64,000 nucleotides of DNA from Pigmentiphaga aceris (GCF_008119665.1 NZ_CP043046.1:2480001-2544000); one strand, 5' to 3'; counted from the first letter of the stretch, positions 34,892 to 44,262 are shown. Notes: generated by a model from the letters alone, not told the origin. Translations and numbers: made by a program.

Positions 34892-35066
34892 GTTGCGCTG
34901 ACAGCGGGGGGTTGAAAGCGGGGTGGCGAAGTCCTGCGTTCAAGGTGCTTCTTATGCGCAATCCGCACCTTGCCCAGTAGCTGATCTGCTTTTTTTGACG
35001 GTAAGCTCACAGTAAGGATGAGCCCAGGCGGACGCTGCGCCGGGCAAGTAGTAACGAGCCACTGAG

Positions 35067-36047
35067 ATGTTGACCATGCCCAACTCTATGACGGAGCGCT
35101 GGTCTTTCACAGACGCTCCTCAGGCACAGGAAACTCTGTGCCGCCGATTTGGCCCGCTTCGAATCGGCTCCCGTCAGCCACCAGGGTGTGTGCTGGATCT
35201 CACCGTACACACCTACGCTTCCGGTGTGTTGCTGTTCACCGGGTCATCGCCATCCGGTTTCAACCTGGCATTGGAGCATCGCTGCGCCGGATGCTTGCTG
35301 GCCATCAGCCCTGCGTCTCGTATCGAGGCGGTGCTCGATTGGCCCGGATGCGAGGTGCATGGGGGCAGCAGCTTGCTGATCGACATCCGCGACGTGCAGA
35401 CGTGGCGAATGCATGCCGGCACCTTTGACTGCCTGGTCTTCCCGATCGATCTATTGAATCGGCGGCTATCGCATCTGCTGGATCGTCCGCTGATCAAGTC
35501 CGTGGTCTTCAAGCCGCTCGATCTGACGACGGTGCCAGGCTTCCCGCAGATTCTTGAATTGGTCCGCGTCATCTGCCGAATCTACGAGACTGAATCTCCG
35601 CTTACGCACGTGCGTTCCATCACGAGCGGTTTCGAAGACATGATGCTCAACTTCATGCTGGAAGTAGTGCCGCACAGCTATTCGCAGCTGCTCAAACGCA
35701 GCCCGGCTGCCATTTCGCCGCGTCATGTGCGCCGGGCGGTGGAATACATCCAGGCCAACGCACGTCGGGCAGAACGCATCCGCCTGGAAGATATTGCCGA
35801 GGCCGCCAGCGTCAGCGTTCGATCCTTGCAGACTGGTTTTGCCAGTGCCAAGGGCATGTCGCCAATGGAATACCTGCGTACGGTCAGGCTGGAAGGCGCG
35901 CGGGCAGAACTGCTGAATCTGAGCGCGTCACGCTCGGTGGCAGATGTTGCGGCTGCCTGGGGCTATCCGCATTCAGGCGTGTTTTCTCGCCTGTATCGGG
36001 CAGCCTTTGGGGAGCTGCCCTCGCAAACCATCAAAAACAAAGGCTAG
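35067..36047 (+). CDS. AraC-family transcriptional regulator
   Basis: DNA-binding regulator of 326 residues. The N-terminal half resembles AraC ligand-binding domains of the RipA/AraC_binding_2 type. The C-terminal 100 residues hold two helix-turn-helix motifs (IRLEDIAEAASVSVRSLQTG and SVADVAAAWGYPHSGVFSRL). The ligand and target are unknown. It is convergent with the chemotaxis-like remnant cluster and no obvious partner gene is adjacent. Confidence 0.88.
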   Translation: MLTMPNSMTERWSFTDAPQAQETLCRRFGPLRIGSRQPPGCVLDLTVHTYASGVLLFTGSSPSGFNLALEHRCAGCLLAISPASRIEAVLDWPGCEVHGGSSLLIDIRDVQTWRMHAGTFDCLVFPIDLLNRRLSHLLDRPLIKSVVFKPLDLTTVPGFPQILELVRVICRIYETESPLTHVRSITSGFEDMMLNFMLEVVPHSYSQLLKRSPAAISPRHVRRAVEYIQANARRAERIRLEDIAEAASVSVRSLQTGFASAKGMSPMEYLRTVRLEGARAELLNLSASRSVADVAAAWGYPHSGVFSRLYRAAFGELPSQTIKNKG

Positions 36048-36059
36048 GGCTGACAGGCG

Positions 36060-36182
36060 TCACGTCCATGTCGAGGTATCGGCCAATGCCGATATCTCGT
36101 CCATCGACAACACCTTGTCCACGTCAAGCAGGATCACGAACTTGCCGTCCACCTGTGCTCTCGTTTTCAGTGGGACTTCATT
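36060..36182 (-). pseudogene. 3' remnant of a cheW gene
   Basis: The reverse strand encodes about 40 residues containing VDGKFVILLDVDKVLS and then MDEISALAD before a TGA at 36060-36062. This is the characteristic C-terminus of CheW coupling proteins. A stop codon lies immediately upstream in the same frame (about 36183-36185) and no further CheW sequence is present in the 60 bases to the next gene. It is therefore a truncated leftover. It lies directly downstream of, and co-directional with, a CheA-like gene, as cheW does in chemotaxis operons. Confidence 0.72.
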
Positions 36183-36246
36183 TCATTGGGGCGTCAGTAG
36201 TCAAAGACGTGACACGTCGTCGGCCCATTCGTGCACCGTGGGCGGA

Positions 36247-37419
36247 TCAGTGTGGAAACGCCCTTGTTCTCGATCTGACCTGTCTGGTTGCTGCGGCCAG
36301 CACATCCAGGTCGAGCACCAGCGCCACGTCGCCACTGCCGAGAATGCTCAGCGCGGCAACCGCAGGGGTGGCCGCAAACAAGGTCGGTGTGGGTCTGAGC
36401 TGCGTCTGGGCATCGCCCAGCAACGCGTCGACCACCACTCCAAAGCGTTGCCCTGCACGCTTGATGATCACCAGGTTTTCTCTGGCATCCGCAGCGCCGG
36501 TAATGCCGAAGTAATCGCGCAGGCGCAGCACCGGCAGCACCTGCCCGCGATGGGCGACATAGCTGGCCGATGTGGAACCGGTGAACATCACGCATTCGTA
36601 GATGGCGTCCATGGGCACCACGAAGACGGTGTCTCCCACGCTCACCTGGAAGCCGTCGATGGTGGTCGCTGGTCGCCTCGCTTGCCTGATCCGCAGATGT
36701 GACGAGGGTGCGCTGATGAGCGGCTCTGGTGCGCCGACGATGCGCAGGGACTCGTGGTCAGTGGATTCGAACGCAGCTTCGATGATGGCCAGACCCGCCA
36801 GGCTGCTGAATGTCAGCGCAAAGCCCAGATAGCAGGATCGCGGGTCGAATTCGTCCAGTACCGGCACGGCATCGGCCACGGTGACGACGCGCTCGATGGT
36901 GCCCAGCGTGTTGAGGTAGTGCAGGATAGACAGGGGGTCCGTCCCGTGGCGAAGCATGTCGCGGCCGCAGTCAAAAGTGATGTGCCACTGACGCAGCCCA
37001 GGCGGGCGGACCGGATACTGTCCGTGGCTGTACTTCAGGTACAGGCGCAATTGTTCGATCAGATCGTTGCCAGGGTCCGCCGTCTGTGGCTGACCGATCG
37101 AACCCGCATTCATCAGCCTGCGGATGTGATCGCCGCATTCCAGCAACAAGGCCACCAGACGCTCGGTCAAGGGAATACCTCCCTGGTGGACGTAGTTCAG
37201 CACGCCTTCCACCACCTGAACGAAACTGACGACGTGGTGATGGGACAGCACACCTGCAGCGTCCTTGATGTCGCGGACTATCTTCAGGATGGCACCGCGA
37301 GTCGCGGTGGGCACATTAGTGGGACTGCCCGTATCGACATCGAGCAGGGCGGCCTCCATGTCATCAAGCAACTGTCGGCTGTCGGTCATGCTCCGTGGTC
37401 GCCTCCGTTCGATGTTCAT
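36247..37419 (-). CDS. CheA-like scaffold protein without kinase domain
   Basis: A 390-residue protein built from CheA parts. Residues about 12-115 resemble a CheA phosphotransfer (Hpt) domain, but where HTIKG should be the sequence is RDIKD, so the phospho-accepting His is replaced by Arg49. Residues 141-222 (WHITF...GTDPLSILHYLNTLG...LDPRSCY-like) match the P2-like domain seen in many CheA proteins. Residues 250-380 are a CheW-type domain (VLPVLRLRDYF, ILGSGDVALVLDLDVL). The dimerisation and ATPase domains are absent. The start ATG overlaps the STAS gene stop (ATGA). It could be an assembled scaffold or a deletion product; the frame is intact. Confidence 0.75.
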   Translation of the reverse strand: MNIERRRPRSMTDSRQLLDDMEAALLDVDTGSPTNVPTATRGAILKIVRDIKDAAGVLSHHHVVSFVQVVEGVLNYVHQGGIPLTERLVALLLECGDHIRRLMNAGSIGQPQTADPGNDLIEQLRLYLKYSHGQYPVRPPGLRQWHITFDCGRDMLRHGTDPLSILHYLNTLGTIERVVTVADAVPVLDEFDPRSCYLGFALTFSSLAGLAIIEAAFESTDHESLRIVGAPEPLISAPSSHLRIRQARRPATTIDGFQVSVGDTVFVVPMDAIYECVMFTGSTSASYVAHRGQVLPVLRLRDYFGITGAADARENLVIIKRAGQRFGVVVDALLGDAQTQLRPTPTLFAATPAVAALSILGSGDVALVLDLDVLAAATRQVRSRTRAFPH

Positions 37420-37769
37420 ACTGCGCAGCTGGATCGATCAGGTGCTGGTGGCATCGTCTGGCGCAAGCCTGGGCGAGCGGGCGGCACACGTATCGGATCA
37501 CCAAAGTAGGCGACCAGGTCCAGCAGCGCGAACACCGCCAGCACTTCACTGCTGTGTTCCACCAGCTCCAGATGTTTCCCGCTTGCCTGCGCCGTGCGTT
37601 TGGTGGCCATCAAGAGCTGAATCCCCGTGCTGTCGATCTCCGTGACGTTTGCGAGTGTCAGTCGCAGCGTGTCTGCATGGGCAATCGCATGGAGGAATCG
37701 TTGGCGCAGTTCGACCGCCCGATCCATCGTCAGACCTCCATCGATAGCCAGCGTCTCTATTCGTGTCAT
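37416..37769 (-). CDS. STAS-domain protein (anti-sigma factor antagonist-like)
   Basis: A 117-residue STAS protein. The core contains LTLANVTEIDSTGIQLLMATK, where the Ser of DST is the usual phosphorylated residue in SpoIIAA-like proteins. The ATG at 37769 is preferred over a TTG five codons upstream. STAS proteins of this kind are often encoded at the head of alternative chemotaxis operons, and here the next gene is CheA-like with overlapping start. No partner anti-sigma kinase is visible. Confidence 0.8.
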   Translation of the reverse strand: MTRIETLAIDGGLTMDRAVELRQRFLHAIAHADTLRLTLANVTEIDSTGIQLLMATKRTAQASGKHLELVEHSSEVLAVFALLDLVAYFGDPIRVPPARPGLRQTMPPAPDRSSCAV

Positions 37770-37885
37770 GCCGTCTGTTCCCAAGGTAAGGTGGCCGGAA
37801 GGCCATAGGGAACATATCGGTGCAATGAAGCTGCCTGCAGAGGGGCGGCGCGGCCAACTTCAACACCGACGCGGCCATCATTGGA

Positions 37886-39025
37886 TCAATCCAGATCGGT
37901 GGTTGCCGCTTCGCTTCTTGCCGCCGACACCGAGCGTCCGGTCCAGCGTGTGAAGGCACGTCTGAAACTTCGCACGTCTGCAAACCCCGCTTCGGTCGCC
38001 AATTCACGCAGGCCCAGCCTGCTGGACAGCACGAGTTCGATGGCGCGAGACTTGCGCCCATCATTGACCATCGCCTGATAGGTCATGCCCGATTCCGCCA
38101 GCTTGCGTCGAAGCGTGCGTTCGCTGATGTTCAGCAGGCGCGCAAGCTGCGCAGGCTCTGGCGGATGCGGCAGGCCCTTGTTGATCAGGCGTTCCACCGC
38201 CAGCGTGATGGTGGATGTCGCGCTTGCCTGCTCACACTCCTTTTGCATCAGCTGGCAGGCGAACTGGTAGGACGTCGGTGATGAGGTCGCCAAGGGAACA
38301 TCCATCCAGTGCGCAGGGGATATCAACTGGTTTTGCATCGCGTCGAACCTGACGGTGCAACCGAAGAAGTCCTCGTAGACACGCAGATTCCCACCAGGGC
38401 AGGCATGCATGAATTCGACCAGACTGGGTGCATAGTGGCGGCCCAGCAGCACGCGTCGTATCTTCACCATGCTGGTGAACATTTTTTCCGTCAGAAACGG
38501 TACGTTGGCGTGATTGCCGTGCAAGGACGCGGCAGTCTCGACGTAGCCTGCGGCCTCGTATTCGCCGCAGGTGTGCAGCAGCAAACCCGCACTGGCCGGG
38601 AACTTCAGCTTGAGTTTGATGGCGTCGCCAAGCGTCGGGCTGGCCATCAATCCCAAGGCAAGTGCACCTCGGTTGACGATGTTGCAACGCATGCCCAGTT
38701 CCAGGCCCAGGAACGGTCTTCTCAACGCCTCGATGCCACGACGGATGACGGTGTTGGCTTCGGCGTGTGACAAGACAAAGCCCGGGTTCTCCAGGTCTTT
38801 GCACTCAAAGCCCAGGCCACGGCACAGGCGCGCGCAGTCGTGTCCGTCGCGTTGTGCTGCGTCGAGCACCGGGCGTACAAAGACCGGTGCCACGCACACG
38901 AGGTCACGCCGTTTGCCAGGCAGAGCAGGGCTTGGCTCGATGGTCTTGCTTGCTCTCGTTGGCGCAGTGCTTGTTGTCGGGCTCGCATGCACCACGCGTG
39001 CATAGCTTGCGTTTGATGAATCCAC
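37886..39025 (-). CDS. AraC-family regulator with arabinose-binding-type N-terminus
   Basis: A 379-residue regulator of the OruR/ArgR-like AraC branch. The N-terminal 200 residues match the PF12625-type sensing domain (CNIVNRGALALGLMASPTLGDA), and the C-terminus carries the AraC helix-turn-helix pair (PAQLARLLNISERTLRRKL and ELATEAGFADVRSFRRAFTR). The first 35 residues are low-complexity and the true start may be further in. The regulated genes are not evident; about 280 bases of apparently empty DNA separate it from the response regulator gene. Confidence 0.87.
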   Translation of the reverse strand: MDSSNASYARVVHASPTTSTAPTRASKTIEPSPALPGKRRDLVCVAPVFVRPVLDAAQRDGHDCARLCRGLGFECKDLENPGFVLSHAEANTVIRRGIEALRRPFLGLELGMRCNIVNRGALALGLMASPTLGDAIKLKLKFPASAGLLLHTCGEYEAAGYVETAASLHGNHANVPFLTEKMFTSMVKIRRVLLGRHYAPSLVEFMHACPGGNLRVYEDFFGCTVRFDAMQNQLISPAHWMDVPLATSSPTSYQFACQLMQKECEQASATSTITLAVERLINKGLPHPPEPAQLARLLNISERTLRRKLAESGMTYQAMVNDGRKSRAIELVLSSRLGLRELATEAGFADVRSFRRAFTRWTGRSVSAARSEAATTDLD

Positions 39026-39306
39026 ACTTGCCTCGCCGCTCTGATCTATTCAAATCGTGGCGGTGTGCAATGTGTGTGCACCTGCCCGCCACCGCAACGA
39101 TTTTCAGGTGGGCCGAAGGCGTGCAACGTACGGAAAACGCACTTGAGGTGCGATTGGCGCAGAGATGCGTGATGTGAAAGAGATACAAGCGTATATCTGT
39201 CGCCTGAGTCACTTCGAATTGCTGTAGGGCCTGATATTCGGGGCGGCCTGGAGGGTCTTGTGAAAGGCTTGTCGGAACGCTTGTTCGAACCAGCTGCTCG
39301 GAACGC

Positions 39307-39960
39307 TTATTCCGGGCAATTCTCCACCGCATACCGAATCAATTCCGCCTGCCCCTCAATCCCCAGTTTGCGCTTGATGTTCAGCCGATGGGTTTCCACC
39401 GTACGCACGCTCAAACCGACTTCGGCGGCAATCTGCTTGTTCGCCATGCCTCGCCCAATTCTGGCAAGAATGTCGTTCTCGCGGGCGGTCAAGGTATCGC
39501 GTGGATCGGTGGACGCCGTCGCCTGAACCAGGCGGGCGGCAATGGCCGCACTGTAGTACATGCCGCCGTTCATAACGGTGTCGATGGCAGTGACGATTTC
39601 GTGCGCGGGCGCATCTTTCAGCACATACCCGCGCGCGCCGGCCTGGGCGGTCTGGCGCACGTATTCCAGGTTGCCGTGCATGGACAACATCACCACCGCA
39701 ATGTCGGGAAAGCGGGCGTGGAACAGGCCGGCGAGTTCGATGCCGTTGACGCCTTTCATGCCGATGTCCATCAGCGTCAGGTGTGGCTTGACGCTGTCGG
39801 CCAGACGCAATGCTTCGGATGCGTTTTCAGCTTCGCCCACCACCGTGACATTGGGCATGGCGTCCAGTCGCGCCCGCAGTCCGTCGCGCACAAGCGGGTG
39901 GTCATCCACCAGCAGAATGCGGGTGGATGTGGTGACGGAAGCAAGTGACTCAAATGACAT
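39307..39960 (-). CDS. LuxR/NarL-family response regulator
   Basis: Two-component regulator of 217 residues from the ATG at 39960. The receiver domain has the acidic pair DD19-20 and phospho-acceptor Asp65 (LTLMDIGMKGVNG), and Lys in YVLKDAP. The C-terminal HTH is LTARENDILARIGRGMANKQ then VRTVETHRLNIKRKL. It is 118 bases downstream of the histidine kinase gene, on the same strand. A likely target is the divergent cstA gene. Confidence 0.92.
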   Translation of the reverse strand: MSFESLASVTTSTRILLVDDHPLVRDGLRARLDAMPNVTVVGEAENASEALRLADSVKPHLTLMDIGMKGVNGIELAGLFHARFPDIAVVMLSMHGNLEYVRQTAQAGARGYVLKDAPAHEIVTAIDTVMNGGMYYSAAIAARLVQATASTDPRDTLTARENDILARIGRGMANKQIAAEVGLSVRTVETHRLNIKRKLGIEGQAELIRYAVENCPE

Positions 39961-40078
39961 GGGGGGTGTTTTAAAAGCGTGCGCAGTGATTGGGTCGACG
40001 ACTGTTTGCCAGCCAGCCCAGGTATCCAAGATCAGCAGCGCATCACCTGCAACTCATCACTTGCAACACACCACCACG

Positions 40079-41503
40079 CTACGCAGGCTCAGCCGACCTT
40101 GCATGGATGCTGGCCAACAGTTCGTCGCGGTCGTCGTCAGTAGCAATCGCGTGTTGCATCGGAATCCAGGCCGAAATCCGGGTGTCACCATGCATGCTGG
40201 TGATTTCCAGCTGGCCACCAACCGAGTCCAGGCGTTCGCGCATGTTGCGCAAACCCAGGCCGCGATGCGGGTCCTGGTGGACCTGAGCGGGATCGAATCC
40301 CACCCCGTCGTCGGTGACGCGCAATTGTACGCCGCTGCGGGTGAAGCCCAGCTCCAGCTGAATCTGCTGCGCCGCTGCATGGCGCTCGATGTTGGTCAGG
40401 GCTTCCTGAGCGATACGGAACAGCACCGTCTTTGCCATGTCGTTCAGGTCAACCGGGTTGCCGCTGACCTGCATCAACACATCGATGCCGGTCATTTCGC
40501 CGGCTTCACGAGCCAGTTCAGACAGCGCGGCGGGCAGGCCCAGGTCGTCCAGCATGGTCGGGCGCAGACCGTGCGAAATGCGGCGAATCTCGCCCAGTGC
40601 CCCGTTCAGCCGGCCATGGGCACGGGCCAGCGTTTCAGGCACCGGGCCGGTCGAGGTGCCAAGCCGGGCAATCGAGGATTCAAGCAAGAGCTTCACCGAC
40701 ACGAGCCACTGGCTGATGCCATCGTGCAGCTCGCGTGAAATGCGCGCGCGCTCGGTTTCTTGTGACAACACCACTTGCTGGGCCAGCCTGCGCAGCTTGG
40801 CATCAGACGTCTTGTGCTCGGAAATATTCAGCACCAGGCCGCAGCCCACCACGGCCAGCAGACACACCAGCGTGATCAAGGCGATCAATATCAAGGTGTC
40901 TTCGATATGGCGTTTGGCCTGCTGGTCATGGCGTTGCAAGGCCGCGTCCACGTCGTCCAGGTAGATGCCGCTGCCCAGCATCCAGTTCCAGTCCGTCAGG
41001 GGCACCACATAGCCCAGCTTGGCCACATGGCGATTCAAGGATGGCTTTTCCCACAGGTAACGCACTGCACCGCCGCCGTTGAACGCTTTCTCGGATAACT
41101 GCTGAATCGTGGGCGCGCCGGTTGGGTCGCGCAGGTTCCAGAGGTTGCGGCCGATCAGGTCCGGCTGACGCGGGTGCATCAGACTCTGGCCCTGCATGTC
41201 ATAGACGAAGAAATAGCCGTCCTGGCCGAAGTCCATGCGCGCCAGCATGGCCAGGGCGCGGGACTGCGCATCGGGAATGTTCTTGCGTTCGGCGTACAGC
41301 GGTTCGATGGCGGTGCGTGCCAGTTGCACGTAATGGCTCAGTTCTGCTTCCTTGCTGGCCAGGTAGGTCTGTTCGAGTGCCTGGTACTGCTGCTGCGACA
41401 GGGTGGTTGCCTGTTGGCGCACGGTCATGGCAATCGCCAGCATGGCCAGGCCCAATGGAACCAGGGCCAGCAGGATGAGCTTGTGGCGGAGTTTCATAAG
41501 CAT
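40079..41503 (-). CDS. Cache-domain sensor histidine kinase
   Basis: Membrane sensor of 474 residues: transmembrane helix 1 (residues 8-26), a periplasmic single-Cache domain (about 35-190, with FGQDGYFFVYDMQGQSLMHP and WNWMLGSGIYLDD), transmembrane helix 2 (202-224), then a HisKA_3 domain with phospho-His260 in SRELHDGISQWL and an HATPase domain (VTDDGVGFDP, GLGLRNMRERL). It pairs with the LuxR-type regulator. Being divergent from cstA suggests it senses a small carboxylate such as pyruvate; that is inference from context. Confidence 0.92.
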   Translation of the reverse strand: MLMKLRHKLILLALVPLGLAMLAIAMTVRQQATTLSQQQYQALEQTYLASKEAELSHYVQLARTAIEPLYAERKNIPDAQSRALAMLARMDFGQDGYFFVYDMQGQSLMHPRQPDLIGRNLWNLRDPTGAPTIQQLSEKAFNGGGAVRYLWEKPSLNRHVAKLGYVVPLTDWNWMLGSGIYLDDVDAALQRHDQQAKRHIEDTLILIALITLVCLLAVVGCGLVLNISEHKTSDAKLRRLAQQVVLSQETERARISRELHDGISQWLVSVKLLLESSIARLGTSTGPVPETLARAHGRLNGALGEIRRISHGLRPTMLDDLGLPAALSELAREAGEMTGIDVLMQVSGNPVDLNDMAKTVLFRIAQEALTNIERHAAAQQIQLELGFTRSGVQLRVTDDGVGFDPAQVHQDPHRGLGLRNMRERLDSVGGQLEITSMHGDTRISAWIPMQHAIATDDDRDELLASIHARSAEPA

Positions 41504-41553
41504 TTTTGGCGCTGATCGAGCTAGGGACTTTCCCCAGGGCTTCCCAGGGAATT

Positions 41554-41582
41554 ACGTAATCGTACGTAGGGACGCTGCGTAG
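41554..41582. promoter_or_regulatory. Candidate regulator-binding repeats upstream of cstA
   Basis: In the 224-base gap between the kinase gene and cstA there is ACGTAATCGTACGTAG followed eight bases on by CGTAG, giving three ACGTA/CGTAG units on about one-turn spacing. The position fits an operator for the adjacent LuxR-type regulator. No experimental or consensus support is available from the sequence alone. Confidence 0.3.
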
Positions 41583-41727
41583 TTTCGCGCTTGTGACGCA
41601 TTGTCCCCCCTGCGAATACTACGCCGCGCCAACAAACGTCGGGACCTGTTCGTTTTACCGGTCACCGCGCTATCACCCACCGTAGTATGTCCGCGCCAGA
41701 CGCGGCCGCACACACGCAGGAGTTTTC

Positions 41728-43797
41728 ATGAGCCGTCCCTGGCAAATCGTGCCGTGGATCGGTGTCGCCATTCTGGGGGCCTTCGCCCTTGGCATGGTGG
41801 CACTGAGCCGCGGCGAACACGTCAACGCCCTCTGGCTGGTCATCGCCGCGGTGGCGACCTACACCATCGCGTATCGCTTCTACAGTAAGTTCATCGCCGA
41901 CAAGGTGTTGCGCCTGGATTCCACGCGCATTACCCCGGCGTACAAACATAACGACGGCCTGGACTACGTCCCGACCAACAAGAACGTGCTGTTCGGCCAC
42001 CACTTCGCCGCCATCGCAGGCGCGGGCCCCTTGGTCGGCCCGGTGCTGGCCGCCCAGATGGGTTACCTGCCCGGCACGCTGTGGATTCTTGCTGGTGTCG
42101 TGTTCGCTGGCGCGGTGCAGGATTTCATCGTGCTGTTCGTGTCGACTCGCCGTGACGGCCGCTCGCTGGGCGATCTGGTGAAGTCGGAACTGGGTCAGAT
42201 CCCGGGCGTGATCGCACTGTTCGGTGCCTTCCTGATCATGATCATCATCCTGGCGGTGCTGGCGCTGATCGTGGTCAAGGCCCTGGTCGGTTCGCCCTGG
42301 GGCACCTTCACCGTGGGTGCGACGATACCAATCGCGTTGTTCATGGGCGTGTACATGCGCTACATCCGCCCAGGCCGCATTGCCGAAGTCTCGGTAATCG
42401 GCTTCGTGCTGTTGATGGCAGCCATTCTGTTCGGTCAGTCGGTGCACGACAGCGCCACGCTTGCACCCTGGTTCACCTTCGACGGCAAACAGCTCACCTG
42501 GGCACTGGTGATCTACGGTTTCATCGCCGCCGTGCTGCCGGTCTGGCTGCTGCTGGCACCGCGTGACTATCTGTCCACCTTCCTGAAGATCGGCACCATT
42601 CTGGGCCTGGCCATCGGCATCATCGTCGTGGCACCGGAACTGAAGATGCCGCAGGTCACGCGCTTCATCGACGGCAGCGGCCCGGTGTGGTCGGGCAACC
42701 TGTTCCCGTTCCTGTTCATCACCATCGCTTGCGGTGCGGTGTCGGGCTTCCACGCGCTGATCTCGTCGGGCACCACGCCCAAGCTGCTGGACAATGAAAA
42801 GAACGCACGCCTGATCGGCTACGGCGGCATGTTGATGGAATCCTTCGTGGCCATCATGGCGCTGATCGCCGCGTGCGTGATCGAACCCGGCATCTACTAC
42901 GCCATGAACAGCCCGGCCGCGCTGATCGGCACCACGCCGGAAGCCGTGGCGCAGGTCGTGTCCAGCTGGGGCTTCGTGATCTCGCCCGACGTGCTGATCC
43001 AGACCGCGAAAGACGTGGGTGAGAACACCATCATTTCGCGCGCAGGCGGCGCGCCCACGCTGGCAGTCGGCATGGCGCACATCCTGCACCAAGTGGTCGG
43101 CGGCCCCGGCATGATGGCCTTCTGGTACCACTTCGCCATTCTGTTCGAAGCGCTGTTCATCCTGACCGCTGTGGACGCAGGCACGCGTGCCGGCCGCTTC
43201 ATGCTGCAAGACTTGTTGGGCACCTTCGTGCCGGCCCTGAAGCGTACCGACTCCTTGCCCGCCAACCTGATCGCCACCGCCTTGTGCGTGGCCGCCTGGG
43301 GCTACTTCCTGTACCAAGGTGTGGTCGATCCGCTGGGTGGCATCAACACCTTGTGGCCGCTGTTCGGCATTGCCAACCAGATGCTGGCTGCGATTGCGCT
43401 TACGCTGTGCACCTGCGTACTGTTCAAGATGAAGCGTGATCAGTACACCTGGGTCACCATCGTGCCGACCATCTGGCTGCTGATCTGCACGCTGACCGCC
43501 GGCTTCCAGAAGATCTTCGATTCGGACCCGCGCGTCGGTTTCCTGGCCCACGCCGCGCGCTACAAGAAAGCGCTGGCCGAAGGCACCGTGCTGGCACCCG
43601 CCAAGACCGCAGAAGAAGTGAACCGCATCGTGTTCAACGACTACGTGAACGCCACGCTGACTGCTGCCTTCGTATTCGTGGTGCTGAGCGTGGTGATATT
43701 CGGTACCCGCACCATCTTGAAGGCCCGCAAGCAGCGTGACCCGCACTCGAAGGAAACGCCTTACGAAAAGATGCCTGCGGATGCGCAAGCAGTCTGA
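41728..43797 (+). CDS. cstA: Carbon starvation protein CstA family transporter
   Basis: Polytopic inner-membrane transporter of 689 residues with about 16-18 hydrophobic segments. The CstA signature GHHFAAIAGAGPLVGPVLAAQMG is near residues 90-112, and the second conserved segment FHALISSGTTPKLL is intact. Family members import pyruvate or peptides. It is followed by a ybdD homologue, the usual accessory gene, and divergent from a two-component system that may control it. Confidence 0.95.
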   Translation: MSRPWQIVPWIGVAILGAFALGMVALSRGEHVNALWLVIAAVATYTIAYRFYSKFIADKVLRLDSTRITPAYKHNDGLDYVPTNKNVLFGHHFAAIAGAGPLVGPVLAAQMGYLPGTLWILAGVVFAGAVQDFIVLFVSTRRDGRSLGDLVKSELGQIPGVIALFGAFLIMIIILAVLALIVVKALVGSPWGTFTVGATIPIALFMGVYMRYIRPGRIAEVSVIGFVLLMAAILFGQSVHDSATLAPWFTFDGKQLTWALVIYGFIAAVLPVWLLLAPRDYLSTFLKIGTILGLAIGIIVVAPELKMPQVTRFIDGSGPVWSGNLFPFLFITIACGAVSGFHALISSGTTPKLLDNEKNARLIGYGGMLMESFVAIMALIAACVIEPGIYYAMNSPAALIGTTPEAVAQVVSSWGFVISPDVLIQTAKDVGENTIISRAGGAPTLAVGMAHILHQVVGGPGMMAFWYHFAILFEALFILTAVDAGTRAGRFMLQDLLGTFVPALKRTDSLPANLIATALCVAAWGYFLYQGVVDPLGGINTLWPLFGIANQMLAAIALTLCTCVLFKMKRDQYTWVTIVPTIWLLICTLTAGFQKIFDSDPRVGFLAHAARYKKALAEGTVLAPAKTAEEVNRIVFNDYVNATLTAAFVFVVLSVVIFGTRTILKARKQRDPHSKETPYEKMPADAQAV

Positions 43798-43823
43798 TCA
43801 CGACGTAAAGAAAGGAGGCACGC

Positions 43824-44021
43824 ATGCTTGAAGAAATCAGCAAGGCTGGCAGGTATTTGAGCCAGACGCTGCGCCTGATGGTCGGCGTGCCTGACTATCC
43901 CACCTACGTGGCGCATATGAAGGCCACGCACCCTGACATCGCACCGATGAGTTATGAGGAGTTCTTTGTGGAACGTCTGAACGCTCGGTATGGGGCGAAG
44001 GGCAGGGCGAGTTGTTGTTGA
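43824..44021 (+). CDS. ybdD: YbdD/YjiX family small protein (DUF466)
   Basis: A 65-residue protein with the family hallmark MVGVPDYPTYVAHMKATHPD and the Tyr-Glu-Glu-Phe-Phe motif (MSYEEFFVERLNARYG). It ends in two cysteines. Members are encoded directly after cstA/btsT and are required for the transporter's function in some bacteria. An AAAGGAGG ribosome site is immediately upstream (43811-43818). Confidence 0.93.
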   Translation: MLEEISKAGRYLSQTLRLMVGVPDYPTYVAHMKATHPDIAPMSYEEFFVERLNARYGAKGRASCC

Positions 44022-44063
44022 GGTAGCAGCCCAAGCCACCTGGATGGCGTAAACCGCATTCCG

Positions 44064-44095
44064 ACAGCCAAACGCAAGTTTAGGCTGTTTTTTTT
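44064..44095 (+). terminator. Terminator after cstA-ybdD
   Basis: Stem ACAGCC-AAAC / GTTT-A-GGCTGT around a GCAA loop (44064-44088), followed by eight consecutive T. This is a strong intrinsic terminator and marks the left edge of the AT-rich island. Confidence 0.88.
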
Positions 44096-44262
44096 GTCTG
44101 AATTTGTGGTTTAGTGTGGCGTAGCTTACTACGGGTGGATCCTGTTGAAGCTGCGGATGGAGGCACGATTCTTTAAGTGGATAAACAGTCATTTTTAGAT
44201 AAAAAAAGAAATTCCACTAAGGCTATGATGCGTATTTATTGGTTTCTTTGAAAGGGGAAGTG

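Noticed and set aside
41662..43788. A 708-codon open frame antisense to cstA
   Set aside because: Rich in His, Gln, Arg and Asp as expected from reading a membrane protein gene backwards; no function visible.
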